A stretch of 7,034 bases of DNA from Aquificaceae bacterium (GCA_027014185.1 JALWEK010000201.1:1-7034); one strand, 5' to 3'. Numbered from the stretch's first letter, positions 1 to 6,716 are shown. Made by a program: numbers and translations. Notes: generated from the sequence alone by a model not told the origin.

Positions 1-20
1 TCAAAAGCACCTACCTTCAA
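1..20 (-). CDS. Possible 5' end of a divergent gene (very weak)
   Basis: On the minus strand, a TTG at 20-18 is followed by codons reading MKVGAF to the window edge. A GGAG lies 8 nt upstream of this TTG. The reading looks protein-like, and TTG is a credible start in this genome because pilT also uses one. Only six codons are visible, so no function can be given. A competing reading is the tail of a plus-strand gene ending at the TAA at 54-56, which would couple translation to the prenyl synthase. Nothing in the window decides between them. Confidence 0.2.
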
Positions 21-61
21 CTCCGCGTCTCCATAAAGATCTCTGTAAAATTTTAAGGCTT

Positions 62-862
62 ATGGAAAGGATTTCCCTGTGGAAGGAGAGGATCGAGAAG
101 AGATTGAGGGAGCTGTTCGATCCCGCTGGGCCGGACCTTCTTAGGGAGGCCATGGCCTACTATCTCTTTCAGCCTGGGAAGAGGATAAGGCCTCTGTTCA
201 CCGTGGCGGTGAGCAGCGCTCTGGGAGGGGACGAGGAGGATGCCATAACCGCGGGATGTGCGATAGAGATGATCCACAACTACTCGCTTATACACGACGA
301 TCTCCCGGCGATGGATAACGATCAGATCAGGAGGGGATTCCCTACGTGCCACGTCAAGTACGGGGAGGCTGTAGCCATACTCGCCGGGGATGCACTGCTG
401 AACTACGCCTTCGAGGTTCTCTCGGACAGGAAAAACTTCAGAACCCTCTCTGGAGAAGAGATCGTGGAACTGATAGGTGTGATAGCTAAAAAAGCCGGGT
501 CGGCGGGTATGGTGGGGGGTCAGGTCCTGGACATAACTGGAGAGAGGGATCTAGAGAGGGTCAACCTTCTCAAGACCGCAGCTCTGTTCGAGGCCTGCTT
601 CATGTCGGCGGGAGTTGTGTCCAAAAGAGAAGATCTTCTCCACGATCTAGAGGAGGCGGGTAGGAAAGTGGGTCTCCTTTTCCAGATAACGGACGATATC
701 CTCGACCAGGATGGATACTTCGAGCTCTTGGGGGAAAGGGAAGCTAAAGAGAAGGCGGAAACTCTCTACAGCGAAACGCTGAACGCACTCGAAGAGCTTT
801 TTGGGGAAGGAGGGAGCGAGATAAGATACCTAGTGGACAGGATATACAGGAGGATCACTTGA
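62..862 (+). CDS. ispA: Short-chain polyprenyl diphosphate synthase (FPP/GGPP synthase, IspA type)
   Basis: This cytosolic enzyme condenses isopentenyl diphosphate with an allylic diphosphate to make farnesyl or geranylgeranyl diphosphate, precursors of quinone side chains and undecaprenyl phosphate. Family marks are the GKRIRP motif (residues 39-44), the first Asp-rich motif DDLPAMD (79-85) inside the bacterial-type [14 protein letters not shown] context, RRG (90-92), GGQ (152-154), KT (171-172) and the second Asp-rich motif FQITDDILD (207-215). Tyr75, five residues before the first motif, resembles E. coli IspA and argues for a farnesyl product. At 266 residues it is short. About 19 residues that normally follow the second motif, with the GK and KxTY lysines, are missing in frame. 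The only Shine-Dalgarno-like bases (AAGG at 55-58) sit just 3 nt before the ATG, so initiation may be coupled or leaderless. Its stop overlaps the end of pilC on the other strand. Confidence 0.88.
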   Translation: MERISLWKERIEKRLRELFDPAGPDLLREAMAYYLFQPGKRIRPLFTVAVSSALGGDEEDAITAGCAIEMIHNYSLIHDDLPAMDNDQIRRGFPTCHVKYGEAVAILAGDALLNYAFEVLSDRKNFRTLSGEEIVELIGVIAKKAGSAGMVGGQVLDITGERDLERVNLLKTAALFEACFMSAGVVSKREDLLHDLEEAGRKVGLLFQITDDILDQDGYFELLGEREAKEKAETLYSETLNALEELFGEGGSEIRYLVDRIYRRIT

Positions 863-2096
863 TAAGCTCGCCCATTTTGAATATGGGCATGTACAGTGCT
901 ATGAGTATGCCACCAACTATGGTCCCTAGGATGACTATGAGAAGAGGTTCTATGAGGGTTATCAGCCCCTCGACAGTTCTGTCCACCTCGTCCTCGTAAA
1001 ACCTGGCTATGGTGTCGAGCATCTCGTCGAGTCTTCCCGTTTCCTCTCCCACCTTCACCATGGCAACTATCAGCTTCGGGAATCGGCCCGTCTTCTCCAT
1101 GGAGGACCACATAGCCTGACCTTCGGTGACTTCCTTCTGGACCTGGTCCACAGCCTCCTTTATGACGAGGTTTCCTGCAACTTTACCGGCTACCTCAAGG
1201 GCCCTCTCTATGGACACACCACTCGCGAAGAGGGTTGCCATAGTCCTGCCGAACTTTGCCATCGCGCTCTTGAGGGCGAGATCTCCGAACTTGGGAGATC
1301 TAAGTATGAATGCGTGGACCGCCCTTCTGAAGCCGTAGCTCCTCTTATAGGCTGTCCTGAAGGCGATGGAGAAGATAACTATAAACCCTATAACGTAGAG
1401 TATGTTCTCCCTGAGGGCGTTGGATATGTTTATGAGTATCTGAGTCGGCAGGGGCAGGGCCCCTCCCATACTGGCGTATATCTGTGCGAAGGTGGGAACC
1501 AGGAAGTACAGGATACCTGTAACTATCACCGTCGCTATAACCAAGACGAATATGGGATAGAAGGAGGCGCTCTTTATCTTGCTCTTTATCATCGCGAGCT
1601 TCTCGTAGTACTCGGAAGCCCTCAGAAGGGCCCTGTCGAGTTCACCGGTTTCCTCTCCGACAGCGACCAGGTTTATAACTAGCTCTGGAAAAACGTCCGC
1701 TCTGGACGCCATCGCTTCCGACAGGGATGTACCCTCGCTAACGCTCTTGGCAACTTCAGCGACAGCCTCCGAGAGCCTCTTGTTGGGCATCTGCTCCGCA
1801 ACTATCTCGAGGGCCTCTATTATCCCCACCCCGGCGTTTACCATTGCCCCGAGCTGTCTGCAGAACAGTGATATATCCCTGTCCCCTACCCTTCCGAAGA
1901 GGGTAAAACCGCCCTTCTTCCTCTCTTCCTTCTTTTCCTCCTTCTGTGGGGCTGCCTCAACTATCTCATCAGCGTTTATGAAGTGGAGGCCTTTTTCCCT
2001 AACCTTTTCGACCAAGTCGTTGAAGGAAGGAGCCTCTATAACGTCCTCTACTAAGTTCCCCTCCTCCGTGTAGGCCTTCACCTTGTACTTTGGCAT
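855..2096 (-). CDS. pilC: Type IV pilus inner-membrane platform protein PilC (GspF family)
   Basis: This polytopic inner-membrane protein forms the platform on which the pilus motor ATPases act during assembly and retraction of type IV pili. The 413-residue length is usual. A soluble N-terminal domain (about 1-45) leads into a charged Lys/Glu linker (51-62). Two type II secretion F domains follow, at about 76-198 and 279-401, each carrying the repeated VGEETGxLD signature (146-154 and 349-357). Hydrophobic membrane segments lie near 181-203, 232-247 and 376-402. The gene starts 3 nt after the pilT stop, with the purine-rich AGAGGGG inside the last pilT codons serving as its ribosome site, so the two are co-transcribed and probably translationally coupled. 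Its last 8 bp overlap the end of the convergent prenyl synthase gene. A general secretion GspF role is less likely given the PilT partner. Confidence 0.93.
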   Translation of the reverse strand: MPKYKVKAYTEEGNLVEDVIEAPSFNDLVEKVREKGLHFINADEIVEAAPQKEEKKEERKKGGFTLFGRVGDRDISLFCRQLGAMVNAGVGIIEALEIVAEQMPNKRLSEAVAEVAKSVSEGTSLSEAMASRADVFPELVINLVAVGEETGELDRALLRASEYYEKLAMIKSKIKSASFYPIFVLVIATVIVTGILYFLVPTFAQIYASMGGALPLPTQILINISNALRENILYVIGFIVIFSIAFRTAYKRSYGFRRAVHAFILRSPKFGDLALKSAMAKFGRTMATLFASGVSIERALEVAGKVAGNLVIKEAVDQVQKEVTEGQAMWSSMEKTGRFPKLIVAMVKVGEETGRLDEMLDTIARFYEDEVDRTVEGLITLIEPLLIVILGTIVGGILIALYMPIFKMGELIK

Positions 2097-2099
2097 TGT

Positions 2100-3200
2100 T
2101 TAAGCCCCTCTCTTTAACCCGAGCATCCTCTCTAACTCTTTTATATCGGGAGAAGCTCTCATGGCTTCATCGACGGTTATGTACCCCGCCTTATACAGCC
2201 TGAAGAGGCTCTGGTTCATAGTCTGCATACCGCTCTCCAGCTGTCCACTCTGCATCAGAGAGTATATCTGCTGGAGCTTGTTCTCCCTTATAAGGTTCCT
2301 TATACCTGAGTTGGGTATGAGCAGCTCGTAGGCGAGCACCCTTCCTCCCCCCACCTTCGGAAGGAGCCTCTGGGATATGACTCCCTGCAAGGTAAAGGAG
2401 AGCTGTACCCTTATCTGTTCCTGCTGTTCTGCGGGGAATATATCTACTATCCTCGTTATCGTAGATATGGCAGTGTTGGTGTGAAGGGTTCCAAACACTA
2501 GGTGTCCGGTCTCGGCGGCCCTGAGGGCTGTCTCTATGGTCTCCCTGTCCCTCATCTCACCCACCAGTATGACATCCGGATCTTCCCTGAGAGCAGCTCT
2601 GAGAGCCTCGGCGAAGGAATAGACGTCCTGGTCTATCTCCCTCTGGTTAACTATGCTCTGCCTGTGATGAAATATGTACTCTACGGGGTCCTCTATCGTT
2701 ATTATGTGATAAGGGAAGTTCTCGTTTATGTAGTTTATCATTGCGGCGAGGGTTGTGGACTTACCCGAGCCAGTGGGTCCTGTAACGAGAACGAGCCCCA
2801 TGCTCCTGTGGCATAGCTCGAGGACCTTCTCACTCAGTCCGCGCTCCTTTACGTTCCTTATCTTGTAGGGGAGCCTCCTGAAGGCCGCGGCAACGGAGCT
2901 CCTCTGATAGAAGACGTTCGCCCTGAACCTTCCGAGATCCTTCACCCCGAAGGAGAAATCAACCTGTCCTCTCTCCTCAAGGGTCTTCCTGTGTCTTTCA
3001 GACATCACAGAGTAGGCTAGTTTCTGGGTCATATCCGGCGTGAGGACAGGAAAGTCCGTTAGAAACTGGATATTCCCATCGACACGAACGGCCGGCCTAG
3101 CCCCGGACGTTATGTGTATGTCGCTCGCGTCCATCTGAACGGCTCTGTGTATTATGTCTATTAGCCTTACCTCTCTCGCCTGAACAGCTTGAGCTTCCAA
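2100..3200 (-). CDS. pilT: Type IV pilus retraction ATPase PilT
   Basis: This cytoplasmic hexameric ATPase drives pilus depolymerisation (twitching motility, DNA uptake). The 366-residue protein has the family motifs in order: an N-terminal PAS-like region with the SDIHI segment (26-30), Walker A GPTGSGKST (141-149), the acidic box IITIEDPVEY (166-175), Walker B around DPDVILVGEMRD (207-218), the His box TGHLVFGTLHTN (231-242), and GIRNLIRE (299-306), the variant of the AIRNLIRE motif that marks retraction motors. The start codon is TTG. It is chosen because AAAGGAGG lies just upstream at the right distance and no ATG occurs before residue 23. The first gene of a pilT-pilC unit, it is read divergently from moaE with a TATAAT box 29-34 nt upstream of the start. 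Confidence 0.95.
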   Translation of the reverse strand: MEAQAVQAREVRLIDIIHRAVQMDASDIHITSGARPAVRVDGNIQFLTDFPVLTPDMTQKLAYSVMSERHRKTLEERGQVDFSFGVKDLGRFRANVFYQRSSVAAAFRRLPYKIRNVKERGLSEKVLELCHRSMGLVLVTGPTGSGKSTTLAAMINYINENFPYHIITIEDPVEYIFHHRQSIVNQREIDQDVYSFAEALRAALREDPDVILVGEMRDRETIETALRAAETGHLVFGTLHTNTAISTITRIVDIFPAEQQEQIRVQLSFTLQGVISQRLLPKVGGGRVLAYELLIPNSGIRNLIRENKLQQIYSLMQSGQLESGMQTMNQSLFRLYKAGYITVDEAMRASPDIKELERMLGLKRGA

Positions 3201-3202
3201 AA

Positions 3203-3214
3203 CACCCCTCCTTT
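3203..3214 (-). promoter_or_regulatory. Strong ribosome binding site fixing the TTG start of pilT
   Basis: Read on the minus strand this is AAAGGAGGGG followed by a short spacer and TTG. It is the best Shine-Dalgarno in the window and is what makes the TTG at 3200-3198 the credible start. Confidence 0.75.
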
Positions 3215-3228
3215 GCTCTTTTATTGAA

Positions 3229-3234
3229 ATTATA
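3229..3234 (-). promoter_or_regulatory. Predicted -10 box of the pilT-pilC promoter
   Basis: The minus strand carries a perfect TATAAT preceded by TTTTTG. No good -35 hexamer is found at 16-18 bp (CTTTGC or CCTTTG only). Transcription would start near 3222, giving a leader of about 21 nt that contains the strong ribosome site. Confidence 0.5.
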
Positions 3235-3258
3235 CAAAAAGGTTCAAATGCAAAGGGG

Positions 3259-3286
3259 TTGTCAGCCAGAGAAGTATGGGTTAAAT
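3259..3286 (+). promoter_or_regulatory. Candidate promoter for moaE-moaA
   Basis: TTGTCA (3259-3264, one mismatch to the sigma-70 -35 consensus) is followed after 16 bp by TTAAAT (3281-3286, four of six). The predicted start near 3293 falls inside the palindrome at 3287-3306, a typical place for a repressor. This is the only reasonable promoter-like pair before moaE, but it is of moderate quality. Confidence 0.35.
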
Positions 3287-3306
3287 ATATGACATGGATG
3301 TCATAT
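3287..3306. promoter_or_regulatory. Perfect 20-bp palindrome before moaE, candidate operator
   Basis: ATATGACAT-GG-ATGTCATAT has two perfect 9-bp arms with a 2-bp centre. It lies directly upstream of the moaE ribosome site and over the predicted transcription start. The size and symmetry fit a dimeric helix-turn-helix repressor. I do not recognise it as a ModE site or any other named operator. No second copy is visible in the window. Confidence 0.5.
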
Positions 3307-3313
3307 GGAGGTG
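3307..3313 (+). promoter_or_regulatory. Ribosome binding site deciding the moaE start
   Basis: GGAGGTG lies 3 nt before the ATG at 3317 (5 nt if only GGAGG pairs). It would be inside the gene if the upstream ATG at 3305 were used, and 3305 has no such site of its own. Confidence 0.6.
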
Positions 3314-3316
3314 GAA

Positions 3317-3739
3317 ATGGTCCCCCGGGTTTACTTAGGCCACGAGTGGTTCGGCGCGGAAAAAGTTTTGGCTGATTTTAAAGTCCCTCCCGAGTGTGGA
3401 GCCTCCGTTGTTTTCTTGGGAATACCCAGAAGCGCACCGGAGGATGGGGACGTCAAGGAGCTTCACTACGAGGCTTATCCCGAGATGGCCATCAAGGAGA
3501 TGAAAAAGATAAGGGATGAAACCCTAGAAAAGTTCGGCGTTAAGGAGGTCTTCATCCATCACAGGCTCGGTGTGGTCCCGGTAGGTGAGCCTTCCTTCCT
3601 CGTCGTTGTGTTCGGTGGTCACAGGGGAGAAACCTTCAAAGCCTGCAGGTACGCTGTGGACGAGACCAAGAAGAGAGCGCCCATCTGGAAGAAGGAGGTC
3701 TTCAGCTCGGGCAAGGGTGAGTGGGTTCTAGGAGCTTGA
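3317..3739 (+). CDS. moaE: Molybdopterin synthase catalytic (large) subunit MoaE
   Basis: MoaE, with sulfur-carrying MoaD, inserts two sulfurs into cyclic pyranopterin monophosphate to make molybdopterin. From the ATG at 3317 the protein is 140 residues, close to the usual ~150. Family marks are the [11 protein letters not shown] segment (48-58), [11 protein letters not shown] (81-91), [14 protein letters not shown] (102-115) and APIWKKE (121-127). Lys119 and Lys126 are spaced like the catalytic lysines of E. coli MoaE. The open frame also has an ATG at 3305, but nothing resembling a ribosome site precedes it. GGAGGTG (3307-3313) is well placed for 3317, so I prefer that start. The stop is 1 nt before moaA, so they form an operon. 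No moaD is present here, so the small subunit must be encoded elsewhere. Confidence 0.93.
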   Translation: MVPRVYLGHEWFGAEKVLADFKVPPECGASVVFLGIPRSAPEDGDVKELHYEAYPEMAIKEMKKIRDETLEKFGVKEVFIHHRLGVVPVGEPSFLVVVFGGHRGETFKACRYAVDETKKRAPIWKKEVFSSGKGEWVLGA

Positions 3740-3740
3740 T

Positions 3741-4730
3741 ATGGTAGATAGGCTTGGAAGAGAGCTGAGGGATCTAAGGATTTCCGTAACGGACAGATGC
3801 AACTTCAGATGTTTCTTCTGCATGCCCCCGGACAGGGAGATAGAGTTCCTGCAAAGGAAAGATCTACTATCTTACGAGGAGATAGCTCGGCTCGTTTCCC
3901 TCCTGGTCCCAAAGGGCCTCAGGAAGGTAAGGATAACAGGCGGGGAACCCTTGATGAGGGCCCATCTCGAGAACCTGATAGGGATGCTGAGCGATGTAGA
4001 GGGCTTAAAAGATATAGCGCTAACCACCAACGGCTACAACCTGGCTGAGAAGGCAGAAGTGTTTAAGGATAGCGGACTGAAGCGTATAACGATAAGCCTC
4101 TTAACTCTGAAGAAGGATAAGTTTTCGAAGATCGTAGGAAGACAGGTCGATCTTGATAAGGTTATAGAGGGTATAGACACAGCCCTTAAACTCGGCTTCA
4201 GTCCTGTAAAGGTGAACACAGTCGTGGTAAGGGGTGTGAACGACGACGAGATCTTGGACATAGCCGAGTTCTGCAGGGAGAGGGGGATAGTGCTCAGGTT
4301 CATAGAGTACATGGATGTTGGAACGCTGAACGGATGGAGCATGGATAAGGTCGTCACCGCCGACGAGATACTCGGCCTTTTATCCAAGAGGTTTCCGTTT
4401 GAAGAGATCGGAAGGGAAAAGAGTGAGACCGCTATGAGGTTTCGCTACAGGGATACTGGATTTGAGTTCGGGATAATAGCCTCTGTGACAAGGCCTTTCT
4501 GTAGGGGGTGCACAAGACTAAGGCTCTCTGCCGACGGCCAGCTCTTCACATGTCTGTTCTCCCAGAAAGGTTTCGATGTGAAGTCCCTCCTCAGAGGGGG
4601 TGCGAGCGACGAAGAGATAGCCAATAGGATAGAACAGCTCTGGACAGACCGCGAGGACAGGTATTCGGAGTTGAGATTTTCCCTCAGAGAGAAGGGACCG
4701 AAGGTTGAGATGTTCAGGGTTGGCGGATAA
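3741..4730 (+). CDS. moaA: GTP 3',8-cyclase MoaA (radical SAM)
   Basis: MoaA catalyses the first step of molybdenum cofactor synthesis, the radical SAM conversion of GTP to 3',8-cyclo-7,8-dihydro-GTP, which MoaC then turns into cyclic pyranopterin monophosphate. The 329-residue length is typical. The N-terminal cluster motif CNFRCFFC places Cys20, Cys24 and Cys27 around the SAM-binding [4Fe-4S], with GGEP (67-70) for SAM binding. The C-terminal substrate-binding cluster is CRGC...C (Cys254, Cys257, Cys271), with the conserved TRLRLSADGQLFTCLF run. The protein ends in the conserved Gly-Gly tail (VGG). TAGGAG inside the end of moaE is its ribosome site, so the pair is translationally linked. 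One small oddity is SLLTL (119-123) where most relatives read SLDTL or SLDSL. The last 17 bp overlap the convergent regulator gene. Confidence 0.95.
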   Translation: MVDRLGRELRDLRISVTDRCNFRCFFCMPPDREIEFLQRKDLLSYEEIARLVSLLVPKGLRKVRITGGEPLMRAHLENLIGMLSDVEGLKDIALTTNGYNLAEKAEVFKDSGLKRITISLLTLKKDKFSKIVGRQVDLDKVIEGIDTALKLGFSPVKVNTVVVRGVNDDEILDIAEFCRERGIVLRFIEYMDVGTLNGWSMDKVVTADEILGLLSKRFPFEEIGREKSETAMRFRYRDTGFEFGIIASVTRPFCRGCTRLRLSADGQLFTCLFSQKGFDVKSLLRGGASDEEIANRIEQLWTDREDRYSELRFSLREKGPKVEMFRVGG

Positions 4731-5298
4731 CTAATCCCTCCAGGAGCATCTTTTTAACCGAGTCCCTGTCCTTGACGATCTTTCCTCTCCTTCCTCTGAT
4801 GAACCACTGGAAGACCTTTGCCTGCATAAAGCCTATAAAGGAGAAGCTCACCTCCTCCACGTCTATATCCTTCCTTATAGTCCCCTCCTGCATACCTTCG
4901 TATATCACCTCTCCCACCTTGCTTGCGTAGGTGTTCAGGAAGTCGAATATCATCTTCTTTAGCTTTCTCTTGCTGCTCCTGGAGAACTCGAAGCAGAGAA
5001 CTGGGGTAACTCCCCTCGTCTCCTCCAGAAGGTCTATATGGCCATCTATTATCAGGGAGAGCTTCTCCACGGCGTTGGATCCTCTCCTGATAGCCTCTTC
5101 CGTCCTCCTGAGGCATTCGGTTGTGTACCTGCCTATTATTTCCTCCGCTATGCTGTCCATTGTTGGAAAGTGCTTGAATATGGCAGCGTCCGATATGCCG
5201 AGTCTCTCACCTATCCTTTTGGCGGTGAACATCCTCAGCCCCTCGTGGGCTATTATCTGCGCACCCGTCTTGATTATCCTTTCCCTAGTGCTAACCAT
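4714..5298 (-). CDS. TetR/AcrR-family transcriptional regulator
   Basis: This is a dimeric DNA-binding repressor by family. The 194 residues comprise an N-terminal TetR helix-turn-helix (about 5-52, with the recognition region TAKRIGERLGISDAAIFKHF at 25-44) and a helical ligand/dimer domain (about 60-194) that I cannot assign to a known ligand class. It has two cysteines, Cys62 and Cys102. It lies 34 bp downstream of sqr on the same strand, so it is probably partly co-transcribed with it and likely regulates sqr. No Shine-Dalgarno precedes the ATG. A good promoter (5308-5336) would start transcription about 3 nt before the ATG, suggesting a leaderless mRNA. A motif shared with the sqr and oxidase promoters covers codons 2-4, consistent with autoregulation. 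The family call is firm. The target and effector are inference. Confidence 0.9.
   Translation of the reverse strand: MVSTRERIIKTGAQIIAHEGLRMFTAKRIGERLGISDAAIFKHFPTMDSIAEEIIGRYTTECLRRTEEAIRRGSNAVEKLSLIIDGHIDLLEETRGVTPVLCFEFSRSSKRKLKKMIFDFLNTYASKVGEVIYEGMQEGTIRKDIDVEEVSFSFIGFMQAKVFQWFIRGRRGKIVKDRDSVKKMLLEGLVIRQP
5287..5295. promoter_or_regulatory. Operator-like motif at the 5' end of tetR
   Basis: AGTGCTAAC on the plus strand matches AGYGCTWAC, also found at the sqr start (6648-6656) and in the oxidase promoter (6863-6871). Here it falls about 6-14 nt after the predicted transcription start of tetR, where a bound repressor could block it. It overlaps coding sequence, so a chance match is possible. 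Confidence 0.3.
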
Positions 5299-5307
5299 AG
5301 TCTATAA

Positions 5308-5336
5308 AGTATAAGGGAGGGGCGAGCCCTCCTCAA
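5308..5336 (-). promoter_or_regulatory. Predicted tetR promoter inside the sqr-tetR gap
   Basis: On the minus strand, TTGAGG (5336-5331, four of six) is followed by exactly 17 bp and TATACT (5313-5308, five of six). The expected start near 5301 lies about 3 nt before the tetR ATG. The -35 box overlaps the sqr stop codon. Confidence 0.5.
5316..5332 (-). other. GC-rich hairpin just after the sqr stop codon
   Basis: On the minus strand GGAGGG-CTCGC-CCCTCC forms a perfect 6-bp stem with a 5-nt loop, directly after the sqr TGA. No run of U follows, so it is a poor intrinsic terminator. It may attenuate read-through into tetR or protect the 3' end of sqr mRNA. It lies inside the spacer of the predicted tetR promoter. 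Confidence 0.4.
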
Positions 5337-6625
5337 CATCTCGACCCAGGCGATCCTTCGCACTCCCTGCAGGGCTCCACCGGTTTTAGATGAAGGAGTA
5401 GCTCGAGGGCCTTCTCCTCGAACCAGGGAGCTATGTCGCCCCTCTTTACCTTCCACAGGAAGTACTTTTCGAATGCGGTCTTCAGGTAGTGGACCCATTT
5501 GGCCTTCTTCGTCTTCACCCAAGCCCTCGGGGGGATGACAGGGTTCGCTATAAATCCAGCTGCCTCCTTGCCCATATCAGCTATACATATGGCGGCTAGG
5601 GTTGGAGCGTACCTGTCCGGGGAGTTGTGGATGTCGTTCACTATGTTCAGCGCAACCGCCATAGCCATACCCTCTATCATCTGGCCTGTCTTCGGGGCTC
5701 CCGTTGGGACGGGAGTCTTCTCAACGGGTGGTATGGCGGTAACAACACCAACCCCGTATATGTTCTTGTACGTTGGGTTCTGGAAGCACCTGTTCACTAT
5801 CACCATCTTGTTCATTGGGTTGGCCACCTTATCTCCTGCAGAAGCGACAACATCCGGACCCTGGAACCTGGGCATGAACATGGTGAACTTAGCCTCGAGC
5901 TCGTGGGTGTTTCCATCGAGATCTTCGTAAACTACCTTGTCCTTCTCTATCTTCGTTACCTTAACGTTGGTTACGTACCTTATGTCCTTCTCGGCAAAGA
6001 GGTCTTCCATCATCCTTTTAGAAGGACCGACCCCGCCCAGGCCTAGATGTCCTATGTAAGGCTCGGATGTTACGTAGGTTATGGGGACCTTGTGCCTTAT
6101 ACCTCTCTTTACGAGTTCGTGGTTGAGCATGAAGGCGAACTCGTAAGCTGGTCCGAAGCAGCTCACGCCCGGTATGGCTCCTATCACCACCGGTCCGGGG
6201 TTCCTGTAAAACTCCTCCAGCTTCTTCTGGGTTTCCATGGCGTGCTCTGCTGTGCAGACGGAGGAGGAGTTCTCCTCCTGGCCTTCCGCTCCAAAGATCA
6301 GCTTGGGACCCGTGGCTATGACCAGGTAATCGTACTCTATCTCTCTTCCGGACTTGGTTTTCACCTTGTTCGCCTCAGGGTCTATGGTTTCGGCCGCCTC
6401 GTTTACGAAGTCTATCCCGAATTTGGGAAGAAGTGGGGCGAGAGGAACGGTTATGTCTTCGAACTTCCTCCATCCGAGGGCGAGGTGAGGGAAGGCTGGG
6501 GTGAAACCGAAGTAGGGTTTGTTGGATACTATCGTTACCTTGATGTTCTTGTCTAACTTTCTTAGGTTGTAAGCTGTAGCGAGGCCTCCTATACCACCTC
6601 CTATTATCACAACATGCTTACTCAT
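5333..6625 (-). CDS. sqr: Sulfide:quinone oxidoreductase, type I
   Basis: This peripheral membrane flavoprotein oxidises sulfide to sulfane sulfur/polysulfide and passes the electrons to the quinone pool. At 430 residues it has the N-terminal FAD dinucleotide motif GGGIGG (9-14), a second FAD segment DYLVIATGPKL (99-109), and the redox cysteines Cys124, Cys156 (in PGVSCFGPAYE) and Cys347. These are the positions I recall for the crystallised Aquifex aeolicus enzyme. The C-terminal part (about 375-412) is amphipathic and aromatic, with FEKYFLWKVKRGDIAPWF, and fits the monotopic membrane anchor. The tail ends in extra cysteines (419, 422, 430). GGAGGTG precedes the ATG at 7-nt spacing. It is divergent from an oxidase gene and upstream of a TetR gene on the same strand. 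FCC flavocytochrome c is excluded by the Cys pattern and lack of a signal peptide. Confidence 0.95.
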   Translation of the reverse strand: MSKHVVIIGGGIGGLATAYNLRKLDKNIKVTIVSNKPYFGFTPAFPHLALGWRKFEDITVPLAPLLPKFGIDFVNEAAETIDPEANKVKTKSGREIEYDYLVIATGPKLIFGAEGQEENSSSVCTAEHAMETQKKLEEFYRNPGPVVIGAIPGVSCFGPAYEFAFMLNHELVKRGIRHKVPITYVTSEPYIGHLGLGGVGPSKRMMEDLFAEKDIRYVTNVKVTKIEKDKVVYEDLDGNTHELEAKFTMFMPRFQGPDVVASAGDKVANPMNKMVIVNRCFQNPTYKNIYGVGVVTAIPPVEKTPVPTGAPKTGQMIEGMAMAVALNIVNDIHNSPDRYAPTLAAICIADMGKEAAGFIANPVIPPRAWVKTKKAKWVHYLKTAFEKYFLWKVKRGDIAPWFEEKALELLLHLKPVEPCRECEGSPGSRC

Positions 6626-6643
6626 CTACACACCTCCGTAATT

Positions 6644-6657
6644 AGTAAGCGCTAACT
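6644..6657. promoter_or_regulatory. Near-palindromic operator candidate over the sqr transcription start
   Basis: AGTAAGCGCTAACT is a 14-bp palindrome with six of seven base pairs symmetric around AGCGCT. It begins 2 bp downstream of the predicted sqr -10 box and covers the expected start, a classic repressor position. The form resembles TetR-family operators, and the regulator gene downstream of sqr is the natural candidate. The assignment is inference. Confidence 0.45.
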
Positions 6658-6659
6658 CT

Positions 6660-6665
6660 ATTATA
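6660..6665 (-). promoter_or_regulatory. Predicted -10 box of the sqr promoter
   Basis: The minus strand has a perfect TATAAT in the context GGTTGTATAATAG, much like the pilT -10 context. The -35 at 17 bp is poor (TTCGTC), so an activator or strong -10 dependence is possible. Transcription would start near 6653, giving a leader of about 28 nt with the GGAGGTG ribosome site. Confidence 0.5.
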
Positions 6666-6716
6666 CAACCTTTTTTGGAGTTGACGAAAGCGGAGCAGAA
6701 AATCCAATAGCATGGC

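Noticed and set aside
3..56. Plus-strand frame ending at TAA 54-56 as the tail of an upstream gene
   Set aside because: Seventeen codons with no recognisable family and some codons unusual here (CGC). It is possible, but not supported enough to list as a gene.
1314..1682. Plus-strand open frame of 122 codons opposite pilC
   Set aside because: It is antisense to a clear pilC with conserved motifs and shows no initiation signal. It is a shadow of the codon bias of pilC.
4016..4024. AGCGCTAAC in moaA, identical to the sqr operator core
   Set aside because: It lies mid-gene encoding conserved IALTTN residues, with no promoter nearby. It is most likely chance and serves as a caution for the motif.
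6047..6556. Long plus-strand open frame of 169 codons opposite sqr
   Set aside because: It is the complement of a well-supported sqr gene, lacks a ribosome site, and its Tyr/Val/Gly-rich product has no recognisable fold.
6681..6709. TTGACG as a plus-strand -35 box for the oxidase gene
   Set aside because: At 17-18 bp only CCAATA or CAATAG is found, which does not resemble a -10 box, and it is over 220 bp from the gene.
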